DNA of 64,000 nucleotides from Triatoma infestans (taxonomy: Eukaryota > Arthropoda > Insecta > Hemiptera > Reduviidae), in assembly GCA_011037195.1 (NCBI GenBank), contig JAAEAF010000266.1, positions 248,001 through 312,000 of the forward strand, read 5' to 3'. The notes below the pieces were generated by a model. The model had not been told where the DNA came from. It searched no databases and saw only the letters and a program-made list of their open reading frames with translations. Positions 44,465 to 55,690 of the stretch are shown one piece after another; position 1 is the first letter of the stretch; the number at the start of each line of letters is the position of its first letter. Both the position numbers and the translations under genes were made by a program.

Positions 44465-45290
44465 ATGAATCCTTGTAGCAATTGAAATTCCATAAAAACA
44501 TGCTTCCTATACCTCTCTGTAAACAGCTCATTAGTACAGTAATATTTCCTTATTTAGATTATTGTTACTTAGTTTATGCTGATCTAACCTCTGAACTGAA
44601 TTTAAAATTACAAATATCACATAACTACTGCATCCGGTTTTTATTAAATATTAGAAATGATGGCCACATAACTACTCATTACTATACCATTACCATATAC
44701 TTAATGTTGAGTACCGCAGAAGGTATTTACTGGCAATTTTATGTATCAGTTGTTCAAATTGCAAACGTCAAAATATCTGGTGGATATGTTTCCAGTAAAA
44801 GCTGCACTAGACTTACGAACTACAAGGACTGTTGACTCAAGACTTGACATACAACCTTACAGGACTGCTACTTGTCATAATTCTAAACGTTACTGCTAGT
44901 AGAGACTATGGAACGACTTACCTCCTGACATGACAAGCAAGTAAACACTTTTTAGTTTTAAATTTTATTTTTATAACTATTTATTCCTAAAGTTTAGAGG
45001 AAATTATTAAGTTTTTACAAATTGTTATTATTATTTCTATTATCTTCATTATTAGTATTAATTTTAATTTTAAACCTGTACATAGTTATTGTAAATAGTT
45101 TTATTGTAATATTAATGTAAATAACTAGTGGAAGTTCATTTTTTTTGTTCTCCCAAATCAGAAAGTGTTATTGTATTTATTATAAATTATTGTTATTTAT
45201 TAAATTATTATTGTAATTATTATTATAATTTTTTTTTTTTGCTTTTAAGGAACATAGGTCCCAGGACACAATAAACTTATCTTTCTTTTT
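44465..45290 (+). pseudogene. LINE 3' fragment (CR1/L2-like tail)
   Basis: The frame 44482-44835 has LPIPLCKQLISTVIFPYLDY, then VYADLTSELNLKLQ and CIRFLLNIRNDGHITTHYY. This is the post-RT region of CR1/L2-type ORF2 proteins (L..SLIFPHLDYC, LNxKLQ, RFI..LRR..HIT). After a frame break, RLRTTRTVDSRLDIQPYRTA and LWNDLPPDM close the protein at about 44935. An AT-rich 3' UTR follows with AATAAA at 45270. There are many stops. Confidence 0.72.
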
Positions 45291-45602
45291 ATATTTATAT
45301 CTGTCTCATGACTCGAGGTCCACAGCTTAAGGACTAAATAGTTATTGCGTTACTTTATTATATTTGCAAATTGTTTTATGTTTTATTATATACAAAGTTC
45401 TTTGTATTAATATATTTAATTATTTGAGTATATGTCACGATCGTTTTGAGCGATAATTATTCTGCTATTTAACATTATTGTTGCACTCTTTTACTTCGAT
45501 AAATACATAAGTTTTATATAGTATGGCAAGAATGAAAGATTTTTATGCATATTTAAATATAATACAATTAACAAATATTTAATGCATAGTAATAATTTCC
45601 TG
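45291..45602. other. Non-coding stretch before LINE C
   Basis: AT-rich, no feature. The start of LINE C is uncertain; a TATAAAAG at 45609 lies just before its ORF1. Confidence 0.4.
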
Positions 45603-45641
45603 TGGAGTATAAAAGTGCGTTAATTTCGTGCCTTAATTCTT

Positions 45642-46346
45642 ATGCCGAAAAGTATAAAAGAGTTCTTCTCACCAACTTCGAATAAAAGTACGCAGGGTGG
45701 ACTGAAAAGATCAAGGAGTTCTCCTGAATTTAAAGTTACCTCTAAAAGAGTCTTAAGCGATAGTACAGGAACTCATTTGTCAACGAACCCCAGTATGGAG
45801 AATATGGAAGTAGGGAAGATGACAATGGCCCAGTTAATGGCTTCCTTTAGTCAGTTGCTTGATTCCAAAAATTATGCGACAACTGAACACATTAAGCAAT
45901 TAAATATGCAAATTATTTCACTTAAAGAGGAAAATCTGTCTCTAAAAAAAGAAATTGAATTACTCAAGAAGACGATAGGGAGAGAGAGTGGCAATTAAAT
46001 ATGTTAGAAAATAACGCTAAAAGAAATAATTTAATATTTAGAGGAATTAGCTTCAAACAAGGTGATAACTATATGGGATTTGTACACAATTTTGTGCAGG
46101 TGTGCAGGTGTGCTGGCTTTCGAAGTTGATGGAATTGTGGAAGCCTTCCCCTTCGGTAACAAGGATAAACAACCTTTACGCGTAAGATTTTCTTCTTTTG
46201 CTGCGGTGCAGCGTGTCCTTAAAGATTCAAAAATATTAAAAGGGTAGCAATTCATTATACAGAAGGATATTTCCTTTCGTTCTAGAAAAACTAGAAGTAA
46301 ACTGCTGCACCTAAGAAAGGAAGTCGCACAAATTAATGGCAAAAAT
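45642..46346 (+). pseudogene. LINE C ORF1: coiled coil plus RNA-recognition-type domain
   Basis: The first frame (45642-45998) has a basic Ser-rich start (KEFFSPTSNKS), then a coiled coil (MAQLMASFSQLL..., KEENLSLKKEIELLKK, residues about 65-112). A frameshift near 45990 leads to ENNAKRNNLIFRGI, then a frame with AFPFGNKDKQPLRVRFSSFA and RVLKDSKILKG, and finally ISFRSRKTRSKLLHLRKEV. The order coiled coil, RRM-like, CTD-like resembles L1-type ORF1 RNA chaperones that trimerise and coat the LINE RNA. This differs from the FP-like ORF1 of copies E and F, so they are different families. Confidence 0.72.
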
Positions 46347-46354
46347 TAACTAAT

Positions 46355-46790
46355 TTATCAGTAACATCATTTAATGTTTATGGTTTAAAGAATAAAATTA
46401 ATGATTTTCTTTTTTATAGTTATATTTGTAAGCATGGCATATTTATTTTCCTGGAGACGCATGTGATAGAAAACGAGATGATACATTTTCAGAATTATTT
46501 TAAAGAATACATTTTACATTGGGTACCTGCTAAGAAATCAGCTAAGTATGGCAGAGCCATGGGGGGCAACTGTATGGTGTCAAATCAAATCTTGGTAAAG
46601 TTGTTAAGTTTGCTTACTATGGGGAGAGGTGCTGTCTTGAGGTGTCGGAGGGTGCTGTTAAACTATGCATAATTCCAATCTATTTGAATTGTTCCTCTTG
46701 GGAGAATGATTTCAGGAGCTTGCATTCTTTATTACATTTGCTCACTCACCTACTAGATTACTTATTATCGGGATATGTTTGAAAAATTCA
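46355..46790 (+). pseudogene. LINE C endonuclease, partial
   Basis: TSFNVYGLKNKINDFLFYSY starts at about 46363, with LETHV at about 46456 (the catalytic E is present) and KYGRAMGGN at about 46545. The middle and the SDH box are missing, removed by a deletion near 46670-46790. Confidence 0.7.
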
Positions 46791-48862
46791 ATACGGTAAG
46801 GGAGTCGAAAGAATTCTGGGAGCTAGCAAATCGACTGAAAAGGAAATTCTTCGCTGTCAATGATAGTGTACAATTGCGGGAGTGGAAAGAACATTTTTCT
46901 GAACTCTTGAACCACCAGTAGAACCGATTACCTTTTCATACGCCGAACCGAGCGCGCACTCGGAGCTGTTGGATACTTCCTTCACTATTGAAGAACTGCA
47001 GTCGGTCATATCGAAATTAAAGAATAACAAGGCACCGGATTTTGATCGGGTTCCAGCTGAATTTTTTAAATTCTCCCTATTTCTTATTTAGGCAAGTTGT
47101 TGTCTCTCTTTAATAGTTATTGGGATACTGCTCGAGTACCTGGCAGATTCAGGAAAGCCATTATTTTTCTCATCCATAAGAAGGGAGACATAGCCTGTCC
47201 TAGCAATTACAGAGGTATTTCCTTTTTAGATGTTGTAACCAAACTGTATACGGGCATGCTGCTGGACCGGCTAACTTTATGGACCGAGGAATATAGTGTC
47301 ATCTCGGAGTATCAGGCGGGCTTCAGAAGAAGCTATTCTTGCGAGGATAACATTTTTCCTCTGGTGAACCTGATACAATTGCAATTGGTCCAACCTATGA
47401 AAAACGTTTACTGCATGTTTGTTGATTTCCAATCAGCTTTCGACAAAGTTAATAGACAGGCTTTGATGTACAAGCTCTATTCTGCCGGGCTATCGTCCAA
47501 ATTTGTCAAGAACTTGATTAATTTATACCAAGGAACCCAAGCTGCGGTGTGGCCTGGGCAGAGAGTGTCTGAACTGTTTAACGTTGGTTGTGGAGTGCGG
47601 CAAGGATGCCTACTTAGTCCTCTTCTTTTTTTGTTGTATCTGAATGATCTACATGAATATCTGCAGGGCGGTATTGTGTTCCAGAATTTTTCGGTAAAAG
47701 CACTTTTGTATGCGGACGATGTTGTCCTAATTTCCACAGAGATTGAAGAATTGCAGTGCATGATTAATCAGCTTAATATGTTCTGTAAAATGAGGGACTT
47801 GCAGATTAACATAGCAAAAACCAAGATAATGATCTTTAGAAAAAGAGCAGGCAGAAGAGCTAAAAATGAACGCTGGTCTTTGGATGGTAGTCCGGTGGAG
47901 GTGGTTAACCGTTATAGGTATCTCGGCATTTTGTTGTCTCCTTCACTTTCATTTAGGCCTCACTTAGTCGAGAAGCTTTCCGTATCCAAGTGCGCTATGT
48001 GTACAGACTGGAGGAAACTTATTTCAAATAAGCACATAAATCAGGTAGCTAAGCATAAGATTTTTAAGGCAGCGTTAATGTCTATTATGTGCTACAGAGC
48101 GCAAGTCTGGGGGTACTTACCTTCAGCGGAAGTGGAGAAGCTTCAACGTTTTTATCTGAAAAAACTATTTGCACTCCCGAGGAACACACCAAATTATTGC
48201 GCTTCTATTGGAGACGGGCAATGCCCCACTATTCGCCGTGACCTTGGGGAAGCACTTTTCCTATATCGTTAAAGTACTAAATATGGCGGACAATAGTTGC
48301 CGAAGCGTTTGAAGTTGGAAGTCATAAGTAGCAAGATTTCGTGGTATGGGGAATGGCTTAGATTGGCCAATGTGCACTCCTTGCACCTGCATATCGACTG
48401 CACAAATGCTTATTATCAGACCCAGGACCTCCTCAAAAGTATTGTACAATGTCAAAAATAGGAACTACTTACGTGTATGTATCAGTCATCCTACCATTTA
48501 TTGTACAAATCTCTGAATCATAATGTCGATTACATAAATGATAATAATGGTCTGGAGATGATGCAATATATTTTTAAAATTCGTGAGGAGCTCCTTAATC
48601 TTAATTATAGGCCCTGGATGCATAATGTGAACTATAATAAAATTGTAGTTATGTAATAGGAGTGAGCATGAGGACACTTACCATTTTCTTGCCATATGCC
48701 CCGTTTTGTCCGAATTTAGGGTTGCATGTTTTGGCAGACCTCAATTAGAATATAATCTGGCAATAAGTTTGTTAAATGGCTCGGACTGGAAGTCGTTATT
48801 CGCGTATGTGAAAGCGGCTTACAATTACAGGCGTTTTCTAGTAAGAGAGTTCAATTTCGAGT
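46790..48862 (+). pseudogene. LINE C reverse transcriptase and C-terminal tail
   Basis: Starts with ESKEFWELANRLKRKFF (46803) and KLKNNKAPDFDRVPAEFFK (47010). After a frameshift comes the long open frame 47097-48272 with NYRGISFLDVVTKLY, YQAGFRRSYSCEDN, FVDFQSAFDKVNRQ, VRQGCLLSPLLFLLYLNDL, catalytic ALLYADDVVL (about 47700), RYRYLGILLSPSLSF and SIMCYRAQVWGYLP. Frameshifts follow 48272. The tail resumes as NDNNGLEMMQYIFKIREELL and ends NYRRFLVREFNFE at 48862. Close to B in every motif. Confidence 0.87.
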
Positions 48863-49116
48863 AGACGGCGGGTTTTATGGCTCAATATTTTATTAACTTC
48901 TATTTAGCAAAGGATATTTTATTTCCTTATTATTCTTTAGAAAGTTATTATTAAGTTGTATTCCTTTATTTTTATTTAAGTTTTCATTTTTTACTCGTTT
49001 TTTTAAGTATCTATGTATTTCATTTATAATATTATCACATAGAATTAGTAACAATATTATGTCTATTATATATATTAATATCTTTATATAGTGGACTTTT
49101 CAAACTAGAGCTCAAC

Positions 49117-49144
49117 TGACAGACGGTTTTTTTTAACCATTGTC
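49117..49144 (+). other. Family 3'-UTR hairpin, LINE C
   Basis: Outer stem GACA/TGTC, a GAC bulge, and inner stem GGTT/AACC around a T-run loop. Both stems differ from copies A and B yet still pair. Confidence 0.7.
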
Positions 49145-49344
49145 ATATTATGCTTGTTGAATTGATTTCTGTTTTTTCTTTGTATTATATTTTTGCTAAT
49201 AAAACATTACTACTACTACTCCTATTTATATTTATATATTTATTTATTTAATTTTATTGTTTTATATTTGTTGTCAATATTGTTAATCAGATCTGTCGCA
49301 GGACAGATCATTGCAAAAAAAAGGGTCATAACAGGGTCATTTAA

Positions 49345-49400
49345 AAAAAAAAAATTGACACGATTACAATACTTCCTCTTACTAGGAGTAAGAGAAAGTA
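49345..49400 (+). repeat. Interspersed-repeat 3' end with hairpin
   Basis: ATTGACACGATTACAATACT, then CTCTTACT-AGG-AGTAAGAG and AAAGTAAAA. The hairpin is perfect in this copy. Confidence 0.75.
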
Positions 49401-49405
49401 AAAAG

Positions 49406-50211
49406 ATGTTAAATTATTCTTAATATGTTAGTTTGTCCTTTCTTCCCTAGAAAACTACTATTACATGAATAGTTGGGTTCAAAGTGCTGGAGAAATTCGA
49501 CATAATTTCATTTCCTGAGAGTCTGTTTCATTTTGTGGTCATTGGGACGGATTGGGCTATTCGTCCTTCGGCATCAAGTTCCGATAAAGAGCGAGGAGGG
49601 ATCTTCACAGCACGGTGCTGTGTAAATGCAATGGAGTGTGCACTAAGATTTTACACTGCACATGTCGACGATACACATCGATACTGTTTATTAAGAACCA
49701 GGCCGGTAATTTTCTATAAAAGCACTTTAATACGGAAATCTCTATATTGAGATGTTAAACAGTTCTAACGCCTGATTGACAATGCACAGCTGACCGTCAC
49801 CATTGCGGAAGATTATTGCGATCTGTTGGCTAATAAATTGTATTTATTAATACAAAAAAAAAAATATTAAAAAATAAGAAACGAAAGAAAGCAATAATGT
49901 TCTATAAACGATAATAATCAAAAGATAAAATTTATCCAGAAAGGCAGAAAATTAAAATACTGCACCGGAAATTAAGGTTGGAAATAGAGAACTGTATATT
50001 GCGGAAGTTTATCTCTACCTTTCAAGAATCGGTTTTAAGGATTTTCCGTCGAGAAAAACAATCATTATAAAAAAAGAAGGAGAGGCTAACCAACAAGTTT
50101 TTTCAGGAGTTTTCCATTATAGTTTTTCTTGTTTTTTGTTTGCTGTTTTTTCTTGTGCAAAAAATTAGACTTATTTTTCCATATCGTGGGTGACATTTAA
50201 TAAGTACTTAC
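49406..50211. other. Intronic sequence next to the Cys-loop exon
   Basis: It forms the donor-side part of the long intron. A 64-88 codon plus-strand frame at 49484-49750 has no family signature. No other feature. Confidence 0.4.
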
Positions 50212-50294
50212 AACTGGCCACCTCCATGGTGCAGACTTGATTATCCAGTGGAAACTTGGATAGATCCATCATACAGGAAAAGCTCAGCTTCAAT
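50212..50294 (-). CDS. Cys-loop ligand-gated anion channel, Cys-loop exon
   Basis: An 83-nt minus-strand exon with acceptor TATCGGTTGCAG and donor GTAAGTACT. It encodes LKLSFSC, then MMDLSKFPLDNQV, then CTMEVAS. The two cysteines are exactly 13 residues apart, the hallmark disulphide loop of pentameric ligand-gated channels, with the conserved F/YPLD at its tip. The exon size of 83 nt is the same as the Cys-loop exon of GABA-A and glycine receptor genes. It starts in the third base of a codon and ends one base into the next, matching the exon at 30162-30296. The subtype (glutamate, histamine, GABA or pH-gated) cannot be settled from 70 residues. The 5' exons should lie at higher coordinates; I looked for a WVPD-type exon up to 64000 and did not find one. 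Confidence 0.9.
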
Positions 50295-50454
50295 CTGCAA
50301 CCGATAAAAGAAAATTCATAAATATCAGGTGAATTAAAGTAATACATGTTTTTCTTGGCAATATATTCACAAACTTGTAAAAGTACAGGATGATGAGATT
50401 CTGTATCTAAGGAGCTCTTTGGAATTTTGGAGCATCTGAAGAACAAATGTAGCA

Positions 50455-50710
50455 ACACAACTTTTTACTTTCTCTTTCTTTCCTAGTAAGGAAATATTTC
50501 GATCCTGTCAAATTTTCAAAATTGAGTTTTCACCGGAAGTAATTGTTTGAGGTCCCCTGAGTGCGCATAAAACAGTTGAGCCAGAAAAAATGATCTCAAG
50601 ATATAGATATGAAACTCAAATTTGATAATCCGTTATAGAACCACCACTGACGTATCTGACATGAAAATATCCATCTGACAATCCATGAACCGGAAGTGCA
50701 ACGTTAACTT
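50455..50710 (-). repeat. Interspersed-repeat copy, minus strand
   Basis: On the minus strand: GCACTTCCGGTTCATGGATT, ACTCAGGGGACCTCAAACAA, ACTTCCGGTGAAAACTCAA, TTTGACAGGATCG and TTTCCTTACTAGGAAAGAAA. It lies within 200 bp upstream of the Cys-loop exon. A (GT)n run is at 50874-50894. Confidence 0.72.
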
Positions 50711-51361
50711 TTCCTCTAGAAACCGAGATAACGTCGTACAATGTGTATAATATTGAGCTGTGAAAGCATTGCTAGTGTAACAGCAACCAAAGAGAAGCGC
50801 AGCAAAGAGAATGTGGCTTAATTTATCCTGCGAAGTTACGAAGCTATGCTAAGCGGGGTTAAGCATTTAAATTGTGTGTGTGTGTGTGTGTGTGAGACAG
50901 AAAACAAGTATTTGTATGTAAAGCAAGCCGTACTAAGGTTTAATAGACATTATACGTTTAAAGGAGAATTGTCAAATAGAAATAATAATGTAGTAGGGAA
51001 ACTGCTGTGGAGGAGGGAATTGCAGATTGTTTTTTGCCGTATTCGACCTGAATAAGTGAAAGTGCTATGCCGCGTAATATTGGGACATTGGTCTGCAAGG
51101 TTAATGAAAGAGATGGCACACAACTAATAAGGTGATCATTAGTGCGCTCGCAGACGAGGATCGATACTCATTTACAATGTATGCAATAATTATATTATGT
51201 ATACGTTTGTAAGTGCCATAATTTATGGCAATTTCATGCTAAAAGCAATTATTTATAAATGCATATAGCTAGCCAAAATGTGAACAAAAACAAGAACTTA
51301 ATTTTAATCGCAGTTCCGCATAAATAACACCTCCATAAAAATGTACCTCCATGAAAAGATG
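50711..51361. other. Intergenic or intronic stretch
   Basis: Contains a (GT)n microsatellite and nothing else that I recognise. Confidence 0.35.
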
Positions 51362-51403
51362 TTGATTGTTTTATATATATATATATATAAAACAATCAAT
51401 CTG

Positions 51404-51458
<55 letters not shown>

Positions 51459-51480
51459 TGTGTGTGTGTATGTGGGTGTT
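51362..51480. repeat. Perfect 38-bp palindrome followed by (TA)n(TG)n
   Basis: TTGATTGTTTTATATA... mirrors ...TATATAAAACAATCAA to 51399. A TA run and a long TG run follow. Confidence 0.85.
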
Positions 51481-51789
51481 TGAGACAGCGATATAATTGC
51501 ATTTCAAACCCTGTGTACTTAATTAAGTACCTGTTTTTGGTTTAAAAGAAATAATACTTGATTGTGCTGGCAACATTACACTGTTAACATTTTATTCATT
51601 AAAATGGCCGAGGTGAGTAATATTATTGGTCCTGCTAACAACATGAATTAACAGACTTTGATTATTATATATAATAAAACAAAGCAATTACTTATAACAA
51701 AACGGAAACAGAGGTGGACAAACCAGCACTATTATATAATTGTCCAACATTATTGCGATCTTGGTCAGTGTGTGGTGTGTGTAAATGTC

Positions 51790-53420
51790 TGTGAATAGTT
51801 CAAACATGAAAAATCGCGGAAAATTCAATTCGCAATTCAATCGCACAATTCTGTTTGGGTATCACCATGGGATCTGACAGGAAGTAAGCTGTGAAAAGTC
51901 TACAACCGGAAGTACCACATTACTGAATGGATTTTTCAATTATTTGCGATTTTTTCGGAAAAGGCCGCAGCGATTTTCTTTAAACTTGGAATATTAACTA
52001 CATGTACAAAGAGCTACAACTTTTGTTTGTAACGTTTCTCCGGGAAAATTCTTTTAAGAGTACGTTTTATGGAGAGTTGGGGTAATGTTTTCCTCGAAAG
52101 TGCTATCTTAGATGATTAAACGATTCTATCATCTAAACAAAATTAATTAGAAATAAATAGATTGCTAAAATTCCAGACTTCAAGAAAATTAGTAAACCAG
52201 AAGTGCGCTTTTCTGAACAGTTTTCCGACGAATTTGATTAAATTTGGTATACTAACTATAAAATTTGTCAATTACAATTGTGTAACTGCGGTCAGAAAAA
52301 GTTGACACCAGATTTTTTTTTTTTCATTCATATCCACTATTTATAATTAATAAGATTTATTTTGTTTATAATTTTATAATTTATTTATTTTCAAGTAAAA
52401 AAGTTTTTTCTTTGGCCGCAACCGATTTGCTTTTCTTAATTATTTTTATTTATAATTAATAAAATTATTAATTAACTAAAATATAATATATAGCAATTAT
52501 TGAAAAAAATGGTAAACAACCATACTGCGATATCAGGCTTTGATCTTCTAATAAATTACGTAATTTAAATTATCAATTTATTATATAACTTTAATTACAT
52601 AATTGGTGTAGTGACAAACACACGAACGTCGTATAGGTCTGTCTGACTAGCTACCAGTAATATGTTAGATAGTTTGAATATCAAGTGATTCTTGCTTTGT
52701 ACATTTACCTGACTGGTTTCCGTCTGGGCTATCTTATTAAGTCACCAAGTAAATATACTTACCTCTCTATTTGTATAATTTGATTGAGTATATTGAAGTC
52801 CTGTAATATATGCACGTCTGCACCTAGCAGAAATGTAATTCTATAATCACTGAGGCTGACAAGATTACATCTAAACTAAGCCAAGAATGGTGAATGCTTT
52901 TTCAATTTCGTCTTAGGGTGTCATATCTTATGCTTGCTATAAAGCATTACAACTTGCTCTGTGCCGTACTTTGGGCTTTTCTAAGAAAAGGCTTTACAGG
53001 AAATCAAATGGGCTTATATGCAATATATTATTGTTATCTAAATTTCAATAATTTCAAACTGAACATATTACTTCTACAGAAATCGCTTTAGATTACTTTT
53101 AAACAAAATCAACATAGTGTAAGGTACATTTTACTTTCATTCTGCTGCTGAGAAGAGCAAGTACTGCGATCGTGTCAAATGATCGAAACTGAGTTACATC
53201 GGAGATACATATTTTTTTTTTTAGGTTCCTATGTAGAAAACAAAGGTTTTTAGGGAATGTGCTCTCTGTCTGCCTGTGTGAAGAAAATATCGTAAAAACC
53301 CAAACTTGATAGTTCGTTTAGACAACACCGCCGCATCTGAAATGAAAGTTTCCGTCAAAAATACATCACACCAGAAGTGCGACTTTCTTGAATAGGTTTT
53401 TGTAATTTTAACTTTCAACT
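51790..53420. repeat. Cluster of degenerate interspersed-repeat modules
   Basis: Pieces such as CAACCGGAAGTACCACATTA, CGATTTTCTTTAAACTTGGA, CTCCGGGAAAATTC, CCAGAAGTGCG and GGTATACTAACTA recur here (51890-52080, 52190-52290, 53150-53420). The 52300-53100 part is AT-rich, with no feature I recognise. Confidence 0.5.
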
Positions 53421-53591
53421 TTACAATACCATTTACATACACAAATCTACACCTATCATTTTTATTTAAAGACTTTCCTAGGGAACTAAACTTTTCTAGG
53501 GTTCTAGGGAAGCTACTAAGTTAATCTTTCCTGTAAGAAAACATTTCAGTGTAATATGTAGTCTTGTAGGCTTCCAAAGCCATTTCCATGA

Positions 53592-53802
53592 AAACCTTAG
53601 GTCTTCGGGTTGAGACTGTGTCATTAATATACTCAACATTTTACCCATATTGCAAAGAGCTTCTTTAGGATAGTGTAAACTTGAATTCAAAGCAATATTA
53701 CTACTTCAAAGCGACACTTCCCTTAAGAAGCTCGTTGCAATATGGGCGAAACCTCGGTTGATAATATATCACTGGCGCGGTCTCAACCCGTAGACCTAAG
53801 TG
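53592..53802. mobile_element. Foldback element 2
   Basis: Arms 53592-53685 and 53705-53802 are imperfect reverse complements. Shared motifs are CTTAGGTCTNCGGGTTGAGA, CCCATATTGCAA and GAGCTTCTT. The right arm has GGGCGAAACCTCGG, which is the GAAAC half of the motif in the other foldbacks; the left arm has lost it. Confidence 0.75.
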
Positions 53803-55428
53803 TTATTCAGTATAGTGCATGTTATTGCCTGTTACTTAATATAAGATAATATTAGATAGAATTCCAAATTTGAAGAAAAGCAGTCAAGCGGAAATGCGAC
53901 TTTAAAGCAAAGTTTGGAATTTTCCCGAAAAAAGTTCCAACAATTTTCTTTACACTTGGAGTGATTGTGGAACTGATAGAAAACTATCACTTTTATTAGA
54001 CATCTTTTTCTGTAAAACTGATTTTTGGTGGTTTTTCTGAGGAACCTTTGACTCTAACAGCACGAGGCAAAGTGAAAATACAAATTTTTAATAATTATCG
54101 CTAGAAGATAAATGATTATTTCTGTAAAACAAAAGAACATCACTTTTTCACGCTGACAATGCACATTTTAATAAATTCCTTAATTAAAAAAATTTGCCGA
54201 CATTTAATTATAAATAGTTTAATTATAATAAATTCATAAAAGTGACATAAATGTCGGTCCAATTTTTACTTGCTTATCTTAAATTTTCTACTGGTGACAA
54301 GCGGAAATATGGACGAATATTATGGTAAGAGGGAATAATTCGCCAAATTAAGAAAAACACCTGGTACACCATCATTGAACAGGCCTGCCAACACAACACT
54401 TTATCTCAGTTGGGATTTTATTTATACACGCATTAATTATGATTATCATAGAACATTTATACACAACTGGCGTCAAACAAGTGATTTAGTCAGTGCTGTC
54501 TAGATGAAAAATGGCTTAATTTTCTGGAAATTGTTGTAGAAGCAAAATCCCAGATGAAAATCTTAGTGTTTATTGTTTTTTTTTAAATTAAACAAAATGA
54601 GAATGTATAATGTATCTATATGTAAATAAAAGCTTAGTGGCTGAGGCCGTCTTTCCAGTAAATTGCGAAAAAAGGAAAAACTATTTCGCATTTCCCCATC
54701 AATATTTCGCATTTTTTAATTTATCTCTCGCTACCTAACTTCTATAAACTTGTAAAGTCCTTGCAGTTTGTGCGTTATCTCATTACACAGTATTGAGCTT
54801 ATATTCTAGTTTATTCTCTAAAACACAATCTCTCTAACTCTCTCTCCTTCTCACTCCATTGTACATACAATTCTATCATAGTAAGGATATAATACTAATT
54901 AGAATTAAATATGTTGCCAAAATTCTTGGTTGGAAGAAAATCGGTAGACCGGAATTACGAGTTTACAGTTTTCCGCGATTTTCTCAATAAAAACACCGAC
55001 GCGTTTCATTCGCGGGTTTCATTAACTGTTTGTTACACTAACTAAATATTCAGAGACCTATCACTTTTGTTTGAACTGTTTTCAGAGAAAGGTAATTTAG
55101 AGGAGTTTTGGAGAAATAGGTGAGGTTATGCTTGCCTCAAAAAAATCGTTGTATAAAGTTTAGATTCTCCAATTCAGAAATCTTGACGACAACTAAACAT
55201 GTAGTCAGAATTACATTGTAGGACAGAATTAGTCAATTATAACTACGTAAATCGCTGAAAGAGTAAGACGTAAGATTGTTTCACACCAGATTTTTATTTA
55301 GAGCTCTAGCTCGGGACGTCTATCACTTTGTGCACAGGAAGTAGTTACGAAACCTCACGTTATATAATGTTTTCTGGAAGGATAATGTTCTGTACACTTG
55401 TTGTGAGTAGCTCCGCAGAGCTGAAAAG
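53803..55428. repeat. Degenerate interspersed-repeat modules
   Basis: Copies at about 53860-54050 (GCGGAAATGCGACTTTAAAG, TTTCTTTACACTTGGAGTGA) and 54890-55290 (GACCGGAATTACGAG, ACTAAATATTCAGAGACCTA, TTTGTTTGAACTGTTTTC). These parallel 51890-52290. The rest is AT-rich, without a gene. Confidence 0.5.
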
Positions 55429-55690
55429 CATCAGAGGCACTTTCCTTGATAGCCTGCTTCTTTTGGTGGTCGTCGACAGGTTTCGGGCGTTCGCCTATCC
55501 CATCAGGTTGTTTTTGTTAAAACAGTGTGATAAGATAGACTTGCTCAGAGAAATACACTGACTTGAATTTGCTCTGTGCAAGTCTATGATATCACACTGT
55601 TGTGACAAAAAATCCTGATGATGGGCGAACGCCTGAAACCGGTCGATGACCACCAAAAGAAGCAGGCTATCACGGAAAATATCTCTGATT
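55429..55690. mobile_element. Foldback element 3 with hammerhead-like arms
   Basis: Arms 55429-55552 and 55568-55690 mirror each other around a ~15-base centre. The right arm reads CCTGATGATGGGCGAACGCC followed by TGAAACCGGTCGATG. The left arm read on the minus strand is CCTGATGGGATAGGCGAACG followed by CCCGAAACCTGTCG. GATAGCCTGCTTCTTTTGG is shared by both arms. Confidence 0.85.

Larger units (their letters stand above)
45603..49212 (+). mobile_element. LINE copy C, near full-length, (TAC)n tail
   Basis: ORF1, endonuclease remnant, RT and C-terminal tail are followed by a 3' UTR with the family hairpin (49117-49144), AATAAA at 49199 and tandem TAC units to about 49220. The only copy here with ORF1 and ORF2 together. 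An internal deletion removes part of the endonuclease (about 46670-46790). Confidence 0.85.

Noticed and set aside
55610..55650. Calling a functional hammerhead ribozyme
   Set aside because: The core is similar but has an extra base before stem II, and helices I and III were not shown. Kept only as a finding.
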